21,483 bases of DNA, taken from contig BFEA01000306.1 in the NCBI GenBank assembly GCA_003427395.1, positions 938,659 to 960,141 of the forward strand, read 5' to 3'. The DNA is from Chara braunii (taxonomy: Eukaryota; Streptophyta; Charophyceae; Charales; Characeae). Made by a program: the position numbers and the translations under genes. Within the stretch, counting starts at the first letter, position 1, and each line of letters begins with the position of its first letter. This document shows, piece by piece, positions 1-6,405 of the stretch. A model generated the notes under the pieces. It ran no database searches. It saw only the letters and a list, made by a program, of their open reading frames with translations, and was not told the origin of the DNA.

Positions 1-117
1 CAACAGTCTGCAGAATCCCCTCACTGATTACACTGTAAATGATAATCTACCTTAACCAAAATCAAAGTAGACTATCACTCACCCACACCAGATGGAAAAC
101 TCTACAGACTGTCGGTT

Positions 118-215
118 CAGTCAAACAGAGCTGCCTGGCAGTAGGCAGAGAGGGAGAAGAGGACAATAAACGAGGGGCTGTGANAAACTGTTTCATCGGA
201 GTTTCACCGACTCAG
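118..215. repeat. Diverged copy of the repeat family found at 16 kb
   Basis: This stretch shares blocks with the tandem units at 15984-16350. Both contain ACAGAGCTGCC, then a GTAGGCAGAGAG block followed by GAGAAGAGGA, and later GAGTTTCACCGACTCA here against AAGTTTCACTGACTCA there. The blocks are in the same order and orientation, so it is probably a diverged dispersed copy. The U2-like tail of the 16-kb units is not visible here. One undetermined base lies at 183. Confidence 0.45.
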
Positions 216-234
216 GCGATGGTAGAATATACTC

Positions 235-254
235 TTTTTTTTTTTTTTTTTTTT
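235..254. repeat. Poly-T run (T20)
   Basis: This is a homopolymer of 20 T. It could be the reversed A-tail of a retroposed element or simple slippage; no matching target duplication was found. Confidence 0.85.
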
Positions 255-287
255 AAAAGACTTTCAAAAAAATACGACAATAGAAAG

Positions 288-372
288 GTCTCTAGTAGCT
301 CAGTGGTTAGAGCAAATGGCTGTTAAGTGCGCCGATTTTGACTTCTTTGTGGAGGATGTAGTTTGAACTACG
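288..372 (+). other. tRNA-like Pol III promoter (possible SINE head or tRNA relic)
   Basis: Positions 296-306 read TAGCTCAGTGG, a perfect match to the Pol III A-box consensus TRGCNNAGYGG, followed by TTAGAGC as in a D-arm. About 55 bases on, AGTTTGAACTA (about 359-369) resembles a B-box (GTTCRANNC) with about two mismatches. The bases around 320 (GGCTGTTAA) recall the anticodon arm of tRNA-Asn(GUU). No proper anticodon or acceptor stem can be folded, so this is not a working tRNA. A tRNA-derived SINE head or an old tRNA pseudogene fits best. The body and tail of a SINE are not demonstrated. Confidence 0.35.
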
Positions 373-1165
373 ACATTGTTCAGAACATGTCTAAAACAAT
401 ACCTCACCTTATCCCAAGAGGCTCGACTCTTGCAAGAGCCCACGAAGGCCTCTGCGAGCCTCTGGAGGCTCGCCGCAGAGTTGGAAACAAATATAGGAAA
501 CACAGCATGGTATTCAATATGTTGTGTTTTTTTCTTAATAAGCATTTTTCTTATTTTCATCAATTTTGATTGGCTTTTTTTGCATCCAAAGCGTGTTTTA
601 TTGAAGTTCATCATACAGTGCACAGCAAGCGCACAGCAATCACAGTGTGTTTTTGTGTGTTTTATTTATTATTCATGTAATTTACTTTTGTTCCATTTGT
701 TGACATAAGACTGCTGGCACAGTTTGTTTGCAATTTGGTGTGCAGCGTGTAATCATATCATTTATACATGATTCTCCAATCATTTGCGTACTTGAACGCA
801 AACTAATACTGCGTAATTCATGTTGTTTCAAGAACTTTGACAGCAGAGCCTCTTGAGAACCCACGGGCCGGCTTTTCTCGGGTTTCTTATCAGCTCCTCC
901 AGGCTCTCCCACTTCGTGGCCTTCGAATATCGACGAACATACAATGGGAAAAGTCAAATTGTACGCGTTCAACGAGCAGGTCACGTCACGGCAGACGGTG
1001 GTCCCCATCTTGAGTTCGTCAATTTGGGTGTCTCCAACCACGCGGTTGGATAAATAAAATAAGTCGTGTCCATCTCGCTGCGGACTACTGCAGCGTCTCC
1101 TTCGCTATCGCGCCTGAGAGAACAAACAATGCAAAGGAGCAATTCATTTGGTAGTGTCGCGGTCG
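373..1165. other. No gene recognised; one imperfect hairpin
   Basis: No coding similarity is recognised here. A hairpin is visible at about 454-480, where CTCTGCGAGCC pairs with GGCTCGCCGCAGAG with a 3-base bulge. A short palindrome CCACTTCGTGG sits near 909-919 and recurs beside the tRNA-Tyr relic at 2801-2811. A minus-strand open frame of 119 codons at 682-1041 has no recognised motif. The left edge of the mitochondrial-derived DNA is therefore uncertain and may lie anywhere from about 870 to 1170. Confidence 0.5.
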
Positions 1166-1169
1166 CCCA

Positions 1170-1238
1170 TAAAATTAAGAACGCCATCATTAAGGCGAAT
1201 AAAGCAATAGCTTCAGTTAAAGCAAAACCTAAAATGGG
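1170..1238 (-). pseudogene. atp9: atp9 3' exon fragment (ATP synthase subunit c), mitochondrial origin
   Basis: Read on the minus strand this encodes [16 protein letters not shown] followed by MMAFLIL. That is the second transmembrane helix of ATP synthase subunit c, the proton-translocating ring protein of the mitochondrial F0 sector. The normal end after FLIL is FVF or similar; here the frame runs instead into unrelated residues (WATATLPN), so a breakpoint lies at about 1168. Upstream on the minus strand it directly abuts a group II intron 3' end, so the exon begins at a splice acceptor. Only about 23 of some 75 residues are present, making this a non-functional transferred fragment. Confidence 0.8.
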
Positions 1239-1578
1239 TAAAGGTCAGAGGTGAGTCTCTGCCCTACGAACCGTACGTGACAGTTTCCCGTCATACAACT
1301 CTCCATCAGCGTTCCGTCTCGAACGCATAACACTCCCAGACGGGCCAACACTGCGTGCCTCCTGGATGTTTCTGCCGGGCCAGCGGCACGGGTTGCGTGC
1401 CCCCCGTGATCACCAAATGAAATTAAATAGGCCGCCGCTTCGTGGCGGTAACAGTCAACGCTATGCCCGTCCATTTACATTTCATTTCACTTGGAGTCAT
1501 CCATTCCATCCTGCATGGTTCTGTTTAACAACACGGAGGCACGACGATCGATCGATGACAATTGCTAGGTTTATAGAA
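1239..1578 (-). pseudogene. 3' part of a mitochondrial group II intron (atp9 intron), copy A
   Basis: On the minus strand this ends with a domain V-like hairpin (1268-1303) and a short domain VI-like segment just before the atp9 exon. Domain V has the expected GGGAAAC loop region and the closing CGTACGGTTC strand. Where the catalytic AGC triad should stand the sequence reads AGT, so the ribozyme core looks damaged. Upstream intron sequence continues to about 1578, where similarity to copy B stops. The small open frame on the opposite strand (1366-1608) is a by-product. Confidence 0.75.
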
Positions 1579-1650
1579 CGTTGTACCCGTTTCTGGGCAC
1601 TTAACTAATTGTTCTGATAGATTAGATATAGATAAGATAAGGCCGACATA

Positions 1651-1678
1651 CGGCACGCCCTGACTAACGGGCGTGCCG
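1651..1678. other. Strong hairpin in the inverted-repeat spacer
   Basis: CGGCACGCCC (1651-1660) pairs perfectly with GGGCGTGCCG (1669-1678) around an 8-base loop. It may be a mitochondrial RNA-end or intron stem; the flanks show no gene. No T-run follows, so it is not a bacterial-type terminator. Confidence 0.7.
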
Positions 1679-1811
1679 CCTTAGGCTGACACCTTTGGTC
1701 ATGTTTTGTTAGAACCCGGCCGGATCTATCTAATCCGGTTTGCTCCCCATGCTTTCGCACCTCAGCGACAGTAGAGACCCAGAAAGCTGCCTTCGCTTTT
1801 GGTGTTCCAAC

Positions 1812-2138
1812 ATTCTATAAACCTAGCAATTATCATCGCTCGATCGTCGTGCCTCCGTGTTGTTAAACAGAACCATGCCGGATGGAATGGATGACTCCAA
1901 GTGAAATGAAATGTAAATGGACGGGCGCAGCGTTGGCTTCGCGGCCTATTTAATTTCATTTGGTGATCACAGGGGGCACGCAACCCGTGCCGCTGGCCCG
2001 GCGGAAACATCCAGGAGGCACACAGTGTTGGCCCGTCTGGGAGTGTTATGCGTTCGAGATGGAACGCTGATGGAGAGATGTATGACGGGAAACTGTCACG
2101 TACGGCTCGGAGGGCAGAGACTCACCTCTGACCCCTAC
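1812..2138 (+). pseudogene. 3' part of the same group II intron, copy B (inverted)
   Basis: This is the inverted second copy of the intron end at 1239-1578. Its domain V-like hairpin is at 2073-2108. The catalytic triad position reads AGA here, where copy A has AGT, so the two copies decayed differently. It is followed directly by the first bases of the atp9 exon (2139-2160), then by a breakpoint. Confidence 0.75.
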
Positions 2139-2160
2139 CCATTTTAGGTTTTGCTTTAAC
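2139..2160 (+). pseudogene. atp9: Start of atp9 3' exon, second copy (22 bases)
   Basis: The sequence CCATTTTAGGTTTTGCTTTA is the same exon start as in copy A and encodes ILGFALT. It breaks off at about 2160, where minus-strand cob sequence begins, giving a tail-to-tail junction of two exons. Confidence 0.75.
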
Positions 2161-2309
2161 ACTATGTAAGTTGGAGTTGACATAGAATTTGCAGGTATAT
2201 AATTGTCAAGATGTCCCAATACATTAGGTGCATAAAAACAAAATATTGCAAAGGCTACCCAACCTACTAAATCTTTGAGTGAAATAGCATAATTGACGCC
2301 TTCATACAT
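2160..2309 (-). pseudogene. cob: cob exon fragment (cytochrome b), mitochondrial origin
   Basis: The minus strand encodes [12 protein letters not shown], then [26 protein letters not shown]. This is the segment of cytochrome b (complex III, inner mitochondrial membrane) that leads into the conserved PEWYF region. It is cut just before PEWYF, at the junction with the atp9 exon copy near 2160. About three residues are missing between IF and FYAPN compared with the usual form. The 5' side abuts a group II intron 3' end, so this exon too begins near a splice acceptor, probably within 2270-2310. Confidence 0.85.
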
Positions 2310-2430
2310 AGATAGGCATCAAAGAGCCTTTCCCGAACCGTATGTGCAAGTTTCCTCGCATACAGCTCTCACGGAGGTCCTTAGTTAGCGACTGTAAGTA
2401 CGCCGGCAGAAGCTTGGCAACTGCAACCTG
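2310..2430 (-). pseudogene. 3' end of a cob group II intron (domains V and VI)
   Basis: The minus strand contains a well-formed domain V at 2335-2370: AGC triad present, a CGAGGAAACTTG loop region and the closing ACATACGGTT strand. A short domain VI-like segment with GGCTCTTTGATGCC follows before the cob exon. The upstream limit is unclear; atp6 sequence on the other strand starts at about 2444. Confidence 0.7.
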
Positions 2431-2443
2431 GATGGACGCCGTC

Positions 2444-2701
2444 GTACCTTTGCCACTAGCACCTTTTTTAGTACTTCTTGAACTAATTTCTTATTGTTTT
2501 CGCCCACTAAGTCTAGGAATACGTTTATTTGCCAATATGATGGCTGGTCATAGTTTAGTGAAGATTTTGAGTGGTTTTGCTTGGACTATGTTGTCCATGG
2601 GAGGTATCATGTATTTATCTCATCTTGCACCTTTTCTCATTGTTTTCACATTAACTGGGTTAGGTGTTGCTGTATTACAAGCTTATGTTCAAATCCTGTA
2701 G
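2444..2701 (+). pseudogene. atp6: atp6 C-terminal fragment (ATP synthase subunit a), mitochondrial origin
   Basis: The frame encodes VPLPLAPFLVLLELISYCFR, LSLGIRLFANMMAGHSLVKI, LSGFAWTML and GLGVAVLQAYV. This is the conserved C-terminal half of ATP synthase subunit a, including the helix with the essential arginine (GIRLFANMMAGH) that lines the proton path. The N-terminal half is missing. The usual end after QAYV (FTILICIYLND and so on) is replaced by QIL and a stop, so the 3' end is truncated as well. The open frame can be extended upstream to 2342, but those residues come from intron sequence. It lies 15 bases before tRNA-Tyr. Confidence 0.85.
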
Positions 2702-2716
2702 GATGCTGAATTCTTC

Positions 2717-2803
2717 CGGAGAGTGGCCAAGTGGTTAAAAGCGACAGACTGTAAATCTGTTGAAGGTTATATTTCTACGTAGGTTCGAATCCTCCCTCTC
2801 CCA
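2717..2803 (+). tRNA. trnY(gua): tRNA-Tyr(GUA), mitochondrial type, probably a relic
   Basis: This is a class II tRNA with a long variable arm. The anticodon stem ACAGA/TCTGT closes a loop with anticodon GTA at 2751-2753. The D-arm (GGCCAAGTGGTTAAAAGC) and T-loop (GGTTCGAATCC) are intact. The acceptor stem CGGAGAG/CTCTCCC has a first-pair mismatch (C1-C72), and the T-stem has a second mismatch. The variable arm is AT-expanded. It is bacterial or organellar in type, not a nuclear tRNA-Tyr. The mismatches and the surrounding gene fragments suggest a transferred, decaying copy. Confidence 0.85.
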
Positions 2804-3143
2804 CTTCGTGGCCTTCATACATTCATGAATTACATGTAATTTACTTGTGGGGGCAAAAGTCTAGGATGGATCTCTTCTATTATTATCTGATGGTAATTCT
2901 CTATGTCCACTCTTCGTTGCTAATTTCATTATGTATGATATTAATCCATATAGAATTGGACACTAAAGAAAAGGCTCGAGTCGTGTGAAGAGTGATATAG
3001 GTAATGAAATTAATAAGAAATTAAATTCATTTATTGAATANAGGGTAGCCTGCTATTCATTCATTCCGCCGATTAGGCGAGGCTACAGTGCCTTTCTTTC
3101 TTTTTCTTCTTTTCTTTTTTTGTTTGTTTCTTTTCTCTAATCT
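2804..3143. other. AT-rich spacer without a recognised gene
   Basis: This is probably mitochondrial intergenic DNA carried along with its neighbours. It begins with the CCACTTCGTGG palindrome at the tRNA end (2801-2811). No frame shows a known motif. One undetermined base lies at 3041. Confidence 0.5.
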
Positions 3144-3168
3144 AAGGCGCCTCTTTTTTAGGCGCCTT
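3144..3168. other. 9-bp hairpin beside the nad4L end
   Basis: AAGGCGCCT (3144-3152) and AGGCGCCTT (3160-3168) form a perfect 9-bp stem with a 7-base loop. It lies just past the stop codon of the minus-strand nad4L frame, where mitochondrial 3'-end-stabilising stem-loops are commonly found. Confidence 0.7.
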
Positions 3169-3170
3169 TC

Positions 3171-3344
3171 TTAAGCGGAAATGGGCCACTTGTTTTGGTT
3201 TGGGTAGATTTCAATAGTGCCACGAATTCGAAAAGTAATAACAAGAATAACGAGCCCAATAGCAGATTCTGCAGCAGCTACAATTAATACGAATAAAGCA
3301 AATAATTGACCCATCATGTCATCTAGATAAACAGAAAAGACTAA
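3171..3344 (-). pseudogene. nad4L: nad4L exon fragment (NADH dehydrogenase subunit 4L)
   Basis: The minus strand encodes [19 protein letters not shown], then [20 protein letters not shown] and GTI (down to about 3213). This is the conserved core of ND4L, a small membrane subunit of complex I, including the acidic residue in AAAESAIGL. The N-terminal third is absent; the frame is joined to unrelated residues upstream of about 3344. The C-terminus is replaced: the usual AVEFIN-type end is now [13 protein letters not shown] and a stop at 3171. A non-functional fragment is most likely. Confidence 0.85.
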
Positions 3345-3891
3345 TGTCAAATGAATGAAACGTTGTAGAAGTCCACAACACGACGGACACGACTTATTCA
3401 ACGCCGTTGAAGATACTCATAGTGAAGAACTCGCTGCGAAGACTCAAGCTCGTCGTGAAAGGGGATCACTGGGAATAGCCAGCCCTTGGTTGAACCCCGA
3501 CCGTGTCTCTGATACACAGATGAACGGAATACTCGTGAACGTGAGATGCTGGTGGGATAATTGCCCGGACGTGTTCGGCAAGGCCGATCCGCTATAAGAT
3601 CGCCAAACGTCTTCCCTCGTACAGCGACGTCGAAAATCGTATGTGCCAGGACATTGAGGAAACCAGGCCACGAAGTGGCAACAACATCAGAAGCGCACTG
3701 CGTACTCAATTCAACCCAGAGAGCATACGGTGGAACCGGTGAACCATTCGAATCTCTTTTCGAATGGGGCAGAGGGCTCGTAGTACCTACCACACTTCGC
3801 ATCTACCGGCAGAGGGGAAGGAGCCTAAATCGACGGACTTGGACCGCGAAACCAAGCACGTCGCATACTTGAGAGTTAAGGACACTTCTTC

Positions 3892-3948
3892 GTGTGTTGT
3901 ACGCTCGACAAACACTTCTTCGTGTGTTGTACGCTCGACGAATGGGAC
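3892..3948. repeat. Direct repeat of about 30 bp, two copies
   Basis: ACACTTCTTCGTGTGTTGTA followed by CGCTCGAC occurs twice in a row with a 30-bp period. It keeps the reading frame of the intron-encoded protein relic. The unit contains a CTTCGTG core. Confidence 0.85.
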
Positions 3949-4101
3949 TAAGCAGGGCGCTAGCCAAACTTTTGAGGCCTCTGCTTTGACATGCACCGAT
4001 ATTCATAACCTAAGGAGCGCTAGCTATGATGAATTTCGGGCGAGTGGCCTATTCAGCAGTCTCATGAAAGACATTAATCTATGGATTGCTGCCTATAAGA
4101 T

Positions 4102-4196
4102 GCTAGCGCCTAATCCAGGATCCCACGAAGGATCCCACGAAGGCGCGAAGCTAGCGCCTAATCCAGGATCCCACGAAGGCTCCCACGAAGGCGCTG
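4102..4196. repeat. 48-bp tandem duplication inside the RT0 region
   Basis: GCTAGCGCCTAATCCAGGAT starts at 4102 and again at 4150. Each unit holds two CCCACGAAGG motifs, making four in a row. The unit is 16 codons, so the frame is preserved. Confidence 0.9.
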
Positions 4197-4282
4197 GGGG
4201 AACGATAGTTCTTCGAGCCTCTAATGAAGTCACTCGAGGATGAAGGACGAAGGCTGCTCACAAGAGCTGGACACGAAGTGTT

Positions 4283-4352
4283 GTGGTCCGATGGACCATG
4301 GATCAGATATTAAACTGATCAGAACAGATACTACACTTGATCTTAGCCAAAA
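4283..4352 (-). pseudogene. U2 snRNA core, truncated at both ends
   Basis: The minus strand reads TTTTGGCTAAGATCAAGTGT, AGTATCTG, then CAGTTTAATATCTGAT and the TGGTCCATCGGACCA hairpin. This is the 5' half of spliceosomal U2 snRNA: the branch-point recognition sequence (GTAGTA), stem-loop IIa and stem-loop IIb. The first ~15 nucleotides of U2 (ending CTCGGCC) and everything after stem IIb, including the Sm site, are missing. One change (TTCTGATCAG for TTCTTATCAG) lies in loop IIa. Both breaks are abrupt, so it is a retro- or recombination-derived fragment, not a working gene. Confidence 0.85.
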
Positions 4353-4439
4353 TATACTCTTTTCTAATTCTCCTTTCTATCCTTTTTCTTTTTTTCTTTT
4401 GCTTTGCTCTTCCCCATTGTTGGGGTATTTCATTTTACG

Positions 4440-4708
4440 GACCTACTGTATGGTTCCATTTTTTCAAGTCTTGGTTATGGTAGATGGTATTTTGGTACTC
4501 TTTATCTGAATCCCGGTTGGTTTTGTCTTGTTGTTCGGTCCACGTGGTGGTGGTTTCATGTGGGTTGTTCGGTCCACGCGGCGGTGGTTTCATGTGGGAC
4601 TTGTCATCCGGGTTTTTCCTGTGGCATCCTAGTTGGCTGGTTCCTATTGTTTGGCCTATTCAAGGGGGCAGTGCTTTTTAGGTGCGAATCATCATCTGGA
4701 ATTGTCTT
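4440..4708. repeat. Left flank of the retrotransposon: dispersed repeat related to 14.9-15.8 kb
   Basis: This stretch shares CCCGGTTGGTTTTGTCTTGT, TTGTTCGGTC, TTTCATGTGGGACTTGTCAT and CATCCGGGTTTTT with the tandem units right of the retrotransposon. Its own core, GTTCGGTCCACG(T/C)GG(T/C)GGTGG followed by TTTCATGTGGG, occurs twice in a row at 4531-4593. The chromovirus therefore appears to have inserted into one member or cluster of this family. Confidence 0.65.
4705..4708. other. Target-site duplication, left
   Basis: TCTT directly precedes the LTR; the same four bases follow the right LTR at 14853-14856. If the shared T is counted it could be read as TCTTT. Confidence 0.7.
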
Positions 4709-5961
4709 TGTTATGAACATGATTCTCCGTTGAAATTTTATCAAAAACGCTCACTCACAGGAACTCCCGTACACGCCCATACATGCACAGAAGGAAGGGG
4801 AGAGGTAGTGGAGTGTCACACCGCCCAACAGGAAAAACTCAGCGGAAGATTCAGAGGAGCGAAGTGACAGAATACACAACCTAGTGAATTCTCTTCACAG
4901 AAGTCCCAACAATCATTCATAGAAGATAACCGAGTGATCACAACCAGAAATCAATGAAGAGATGACAACTCAAACACAATATTACCACTGCTTATTAAAC
5001 CCAGAGCATCGTTTTCACTAAATAACCTCAGAACCTTGTTGCCCTACCCTCAGAGAGGTAGCGCCTCAACCCCACACACTTTGAATATCTAAAAATAGCA
5101 CCAGAACCCCAGGTAACACCAAGTGCCACCTTGACATCCAACTCTGTGGCCTGCGCCAGTATGAAACAAGCACCCAGAGCCAATCGCCACTCAGATGATG
5201 AAGCAGAAGCCCACCACCAACAGTCTCTGATGAAGATGAAGTCCAGACGATAATAATCTCTGAAAAGATGCATCTATGGCTGCATCGCCACTGGGACCCT
5301 ACTCCTAAGGAGGGTCGGCAATGCACCACGTGCTCCAACACATCAGACCTTTGATAGCCCAAACCGCTTTGACTCCCAAAGAGTCAGAGCGAACAGCTTT
5401 GACCCCAGTCTGGTCAGCGCTCCGAAGGTCTGGCTATGCCCGCCGTCTCTCACGCATGAATCAGTAACCACGACCTGTTACCACGTGTGCAGCAACTTCC
5501 ACCACGAAGTATCAAACTGCCAAAAAGCCATGGACCAATTTCCTCAGCCTATCTACACTCTACCCTAGCCTAGACTCGACCTAGACCGGACTAATTGACC
5601 GACCGGTACCATTTCTGTTTCGGCCCTTAGGGCCTCTCCCTACCCGACTATAGGCTATGGGACCGTCTATCAGCGTAGGCCCATTGGGCCCGTCTGTCCT
5701 AGAGGTAACCCGGGTCTGCTATTCGCAATAGGGTAGCTGTAGAAAATTTGAGTTAGTACTGAGCCCATACTTCCTATATTTACAAATATGTCCCTCACGA
5801 ATTTTCCTTACAAGTAGGTCTCTCGGTTAGCCCATAGCCAAACAAATTTACGAATTTGTTACTGCCTATGGTACAGCCTCGTCAAAGAAAGGCTACAAGC
5901 AACTTGGCACCAGCAGGCCATTGCACACCTAAAAGCAACTTGGAACCAGCAAGTCATTGCA
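4709..5961 (-). repeat. 3' LTR (left copy)
   Basis: This copy is about 1253 bp. It begins TGTTATGAACATGATTCTCC and ends CAAGTCATTGCA on the plus strand. It is longer than the other LTR by an extra CCCATTGGGCCCGTCTGTCC-type block near 5679-5710, an insertion near 4955-4980, and a 36-bp duplication at its end (5899-5970). Confidence 0.9.
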
Positions 5962-5980
5962 CACCTACCCTCCCCCATAG
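5962..5980 (-). other. Polypurine tract
   Basis: The minus strand carries GGGGGAGGG (5968-5976) six bases before the LTR edge. This is where plus-strand DNA synthesis is primed in LTR retrotransposons. It lies 14 bases after the end of the pol frame. Confidence 0.7.
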
Positions 5981-5994
5981 CGAGGACCTCCAAG

Positions 5995-6405
5995 CTAGGG
6001 GCGTAGGCGTGCAGGGCGTCGAAGGGGTTCTCCCCTTTGCACAGCCTCGTATTTAAGGATAACAGACTTTGCTATTTTTAGAAGTTCCTTGCAAGTAAAC
6101 CAGCGGTCTTCAGTATGAGGCTGATATAAAAATTTCACAAGGTACTCCTTATCCGAGCCCGTCCCATACTCATCCTCCACAAATTTCACCTCATACCCCT
6201 TCCCAGCGATAGGGGGACCAAACTGAGGAGGCCTGTCTGGAAATGCATCAGCTGGGGTAAACAGCAACAGCTTGGATGCATGAATGACAGGGTAGGTTTG
6301 TACATGCGGTGGGGCGTCCGCGTGATAAGATGGCCCGAAAGGGTCAGCTCCCACTGTATCCAAAACCTGCCATGGACCCATGTAACATGGCAACAGCTTG
6401 GGCAA
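5995..6405 (-). pseudogene. pol: pol C-terminus: integrase GPY/F region and chromodomain
   Basis: The minus-strand frame of 136 codons ends the polyprotein. Residues 8-19 (YMGPWQVLDTVG) are the GPY/F-type motif of the integrase C-terminal domain. Residues about 70-120 (nucleotides 6046-6198) form a chromodomain: GYEVKFVEDEY, KEYLVKFLYQPHTEDRWF, then a helix through ILKYE. In chromoviruses this module binds methylated histone tails and directs insertion into heterochromatin. Aromatic positions expected for a methyl-lysine cage (Y, the FLY segment and W) are present. The frame here is intact to its stop, but the upstream pol is broken. Confidence 0.85.

Larger units (their letters stand above)
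1216..2160. repeat. Large inverted repeat (arms 1216-1578 and 1812-2160)
   Basis: The two arms are reverse complements over about 350-363 bases, differing by scattered substitutions and one indel of about 14 bases around 1427-1443. Each arm holds the 3' part of the same group II intron plus the start of the atp9 exon. The spacer is about 233 bases (1579-1811). The arms end differently: copy A continues into atp9, while copy B stops after about 22 exon bases and joins cob. Confidence 0.9.
3440..4243 (+). pseudogene. Group II intron fragment with start of its reverse transcriptase/maturase
   Basis: The plus-strand frame 3764-4243 ends with MKDINLWIAAYKMLAPNPGS and later GGTI. This matches the RT0 region at the start of group II intron-encoded reverse transcriptases, whose usual form is AYxxLAPNPGxMTPGxxGxTIDG. 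The stretch before it, in overlapping frames (AYGGTGEP, FEWGRGLVVPTT, DRETKHVAYLRVKD), resembles leader sequence of such introns as I remember them, but this is weaker. The palm, fingers and thumb domains are missing. Inside RT0 a 48-bp unit is duplicated in frame, replacing MTPG with HEGSHEGA repeats. The neighbouring nad4L exon is on the other strand, so this is not simply its own intron. Confidence 0.5.

Noticed and set aside
288-372. A functional tRNA-Asn gene
   Set aside because: No acceptor or anticodon stem pairs, so only the promoter-like boxes are kept as a feature.
1366-2010. Two similar 80-codon frames (1366-1608 plus, 1762-2010 minus)
   Set aside because: They look like paralogous genes but are the antisense strand of the two inverted group II intron copies.
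3144-3168. Bacterial rho-independent terminator
   Set aside because: The stem is strong but the context is mitochondrial-derived, and it is better seen as a 3' stem-loop near nad4L.
3398-3802. 134-codon minus-strand frame
   Set aside because: It lies antisense to the group II intron/RT relic and has no motif of its own.
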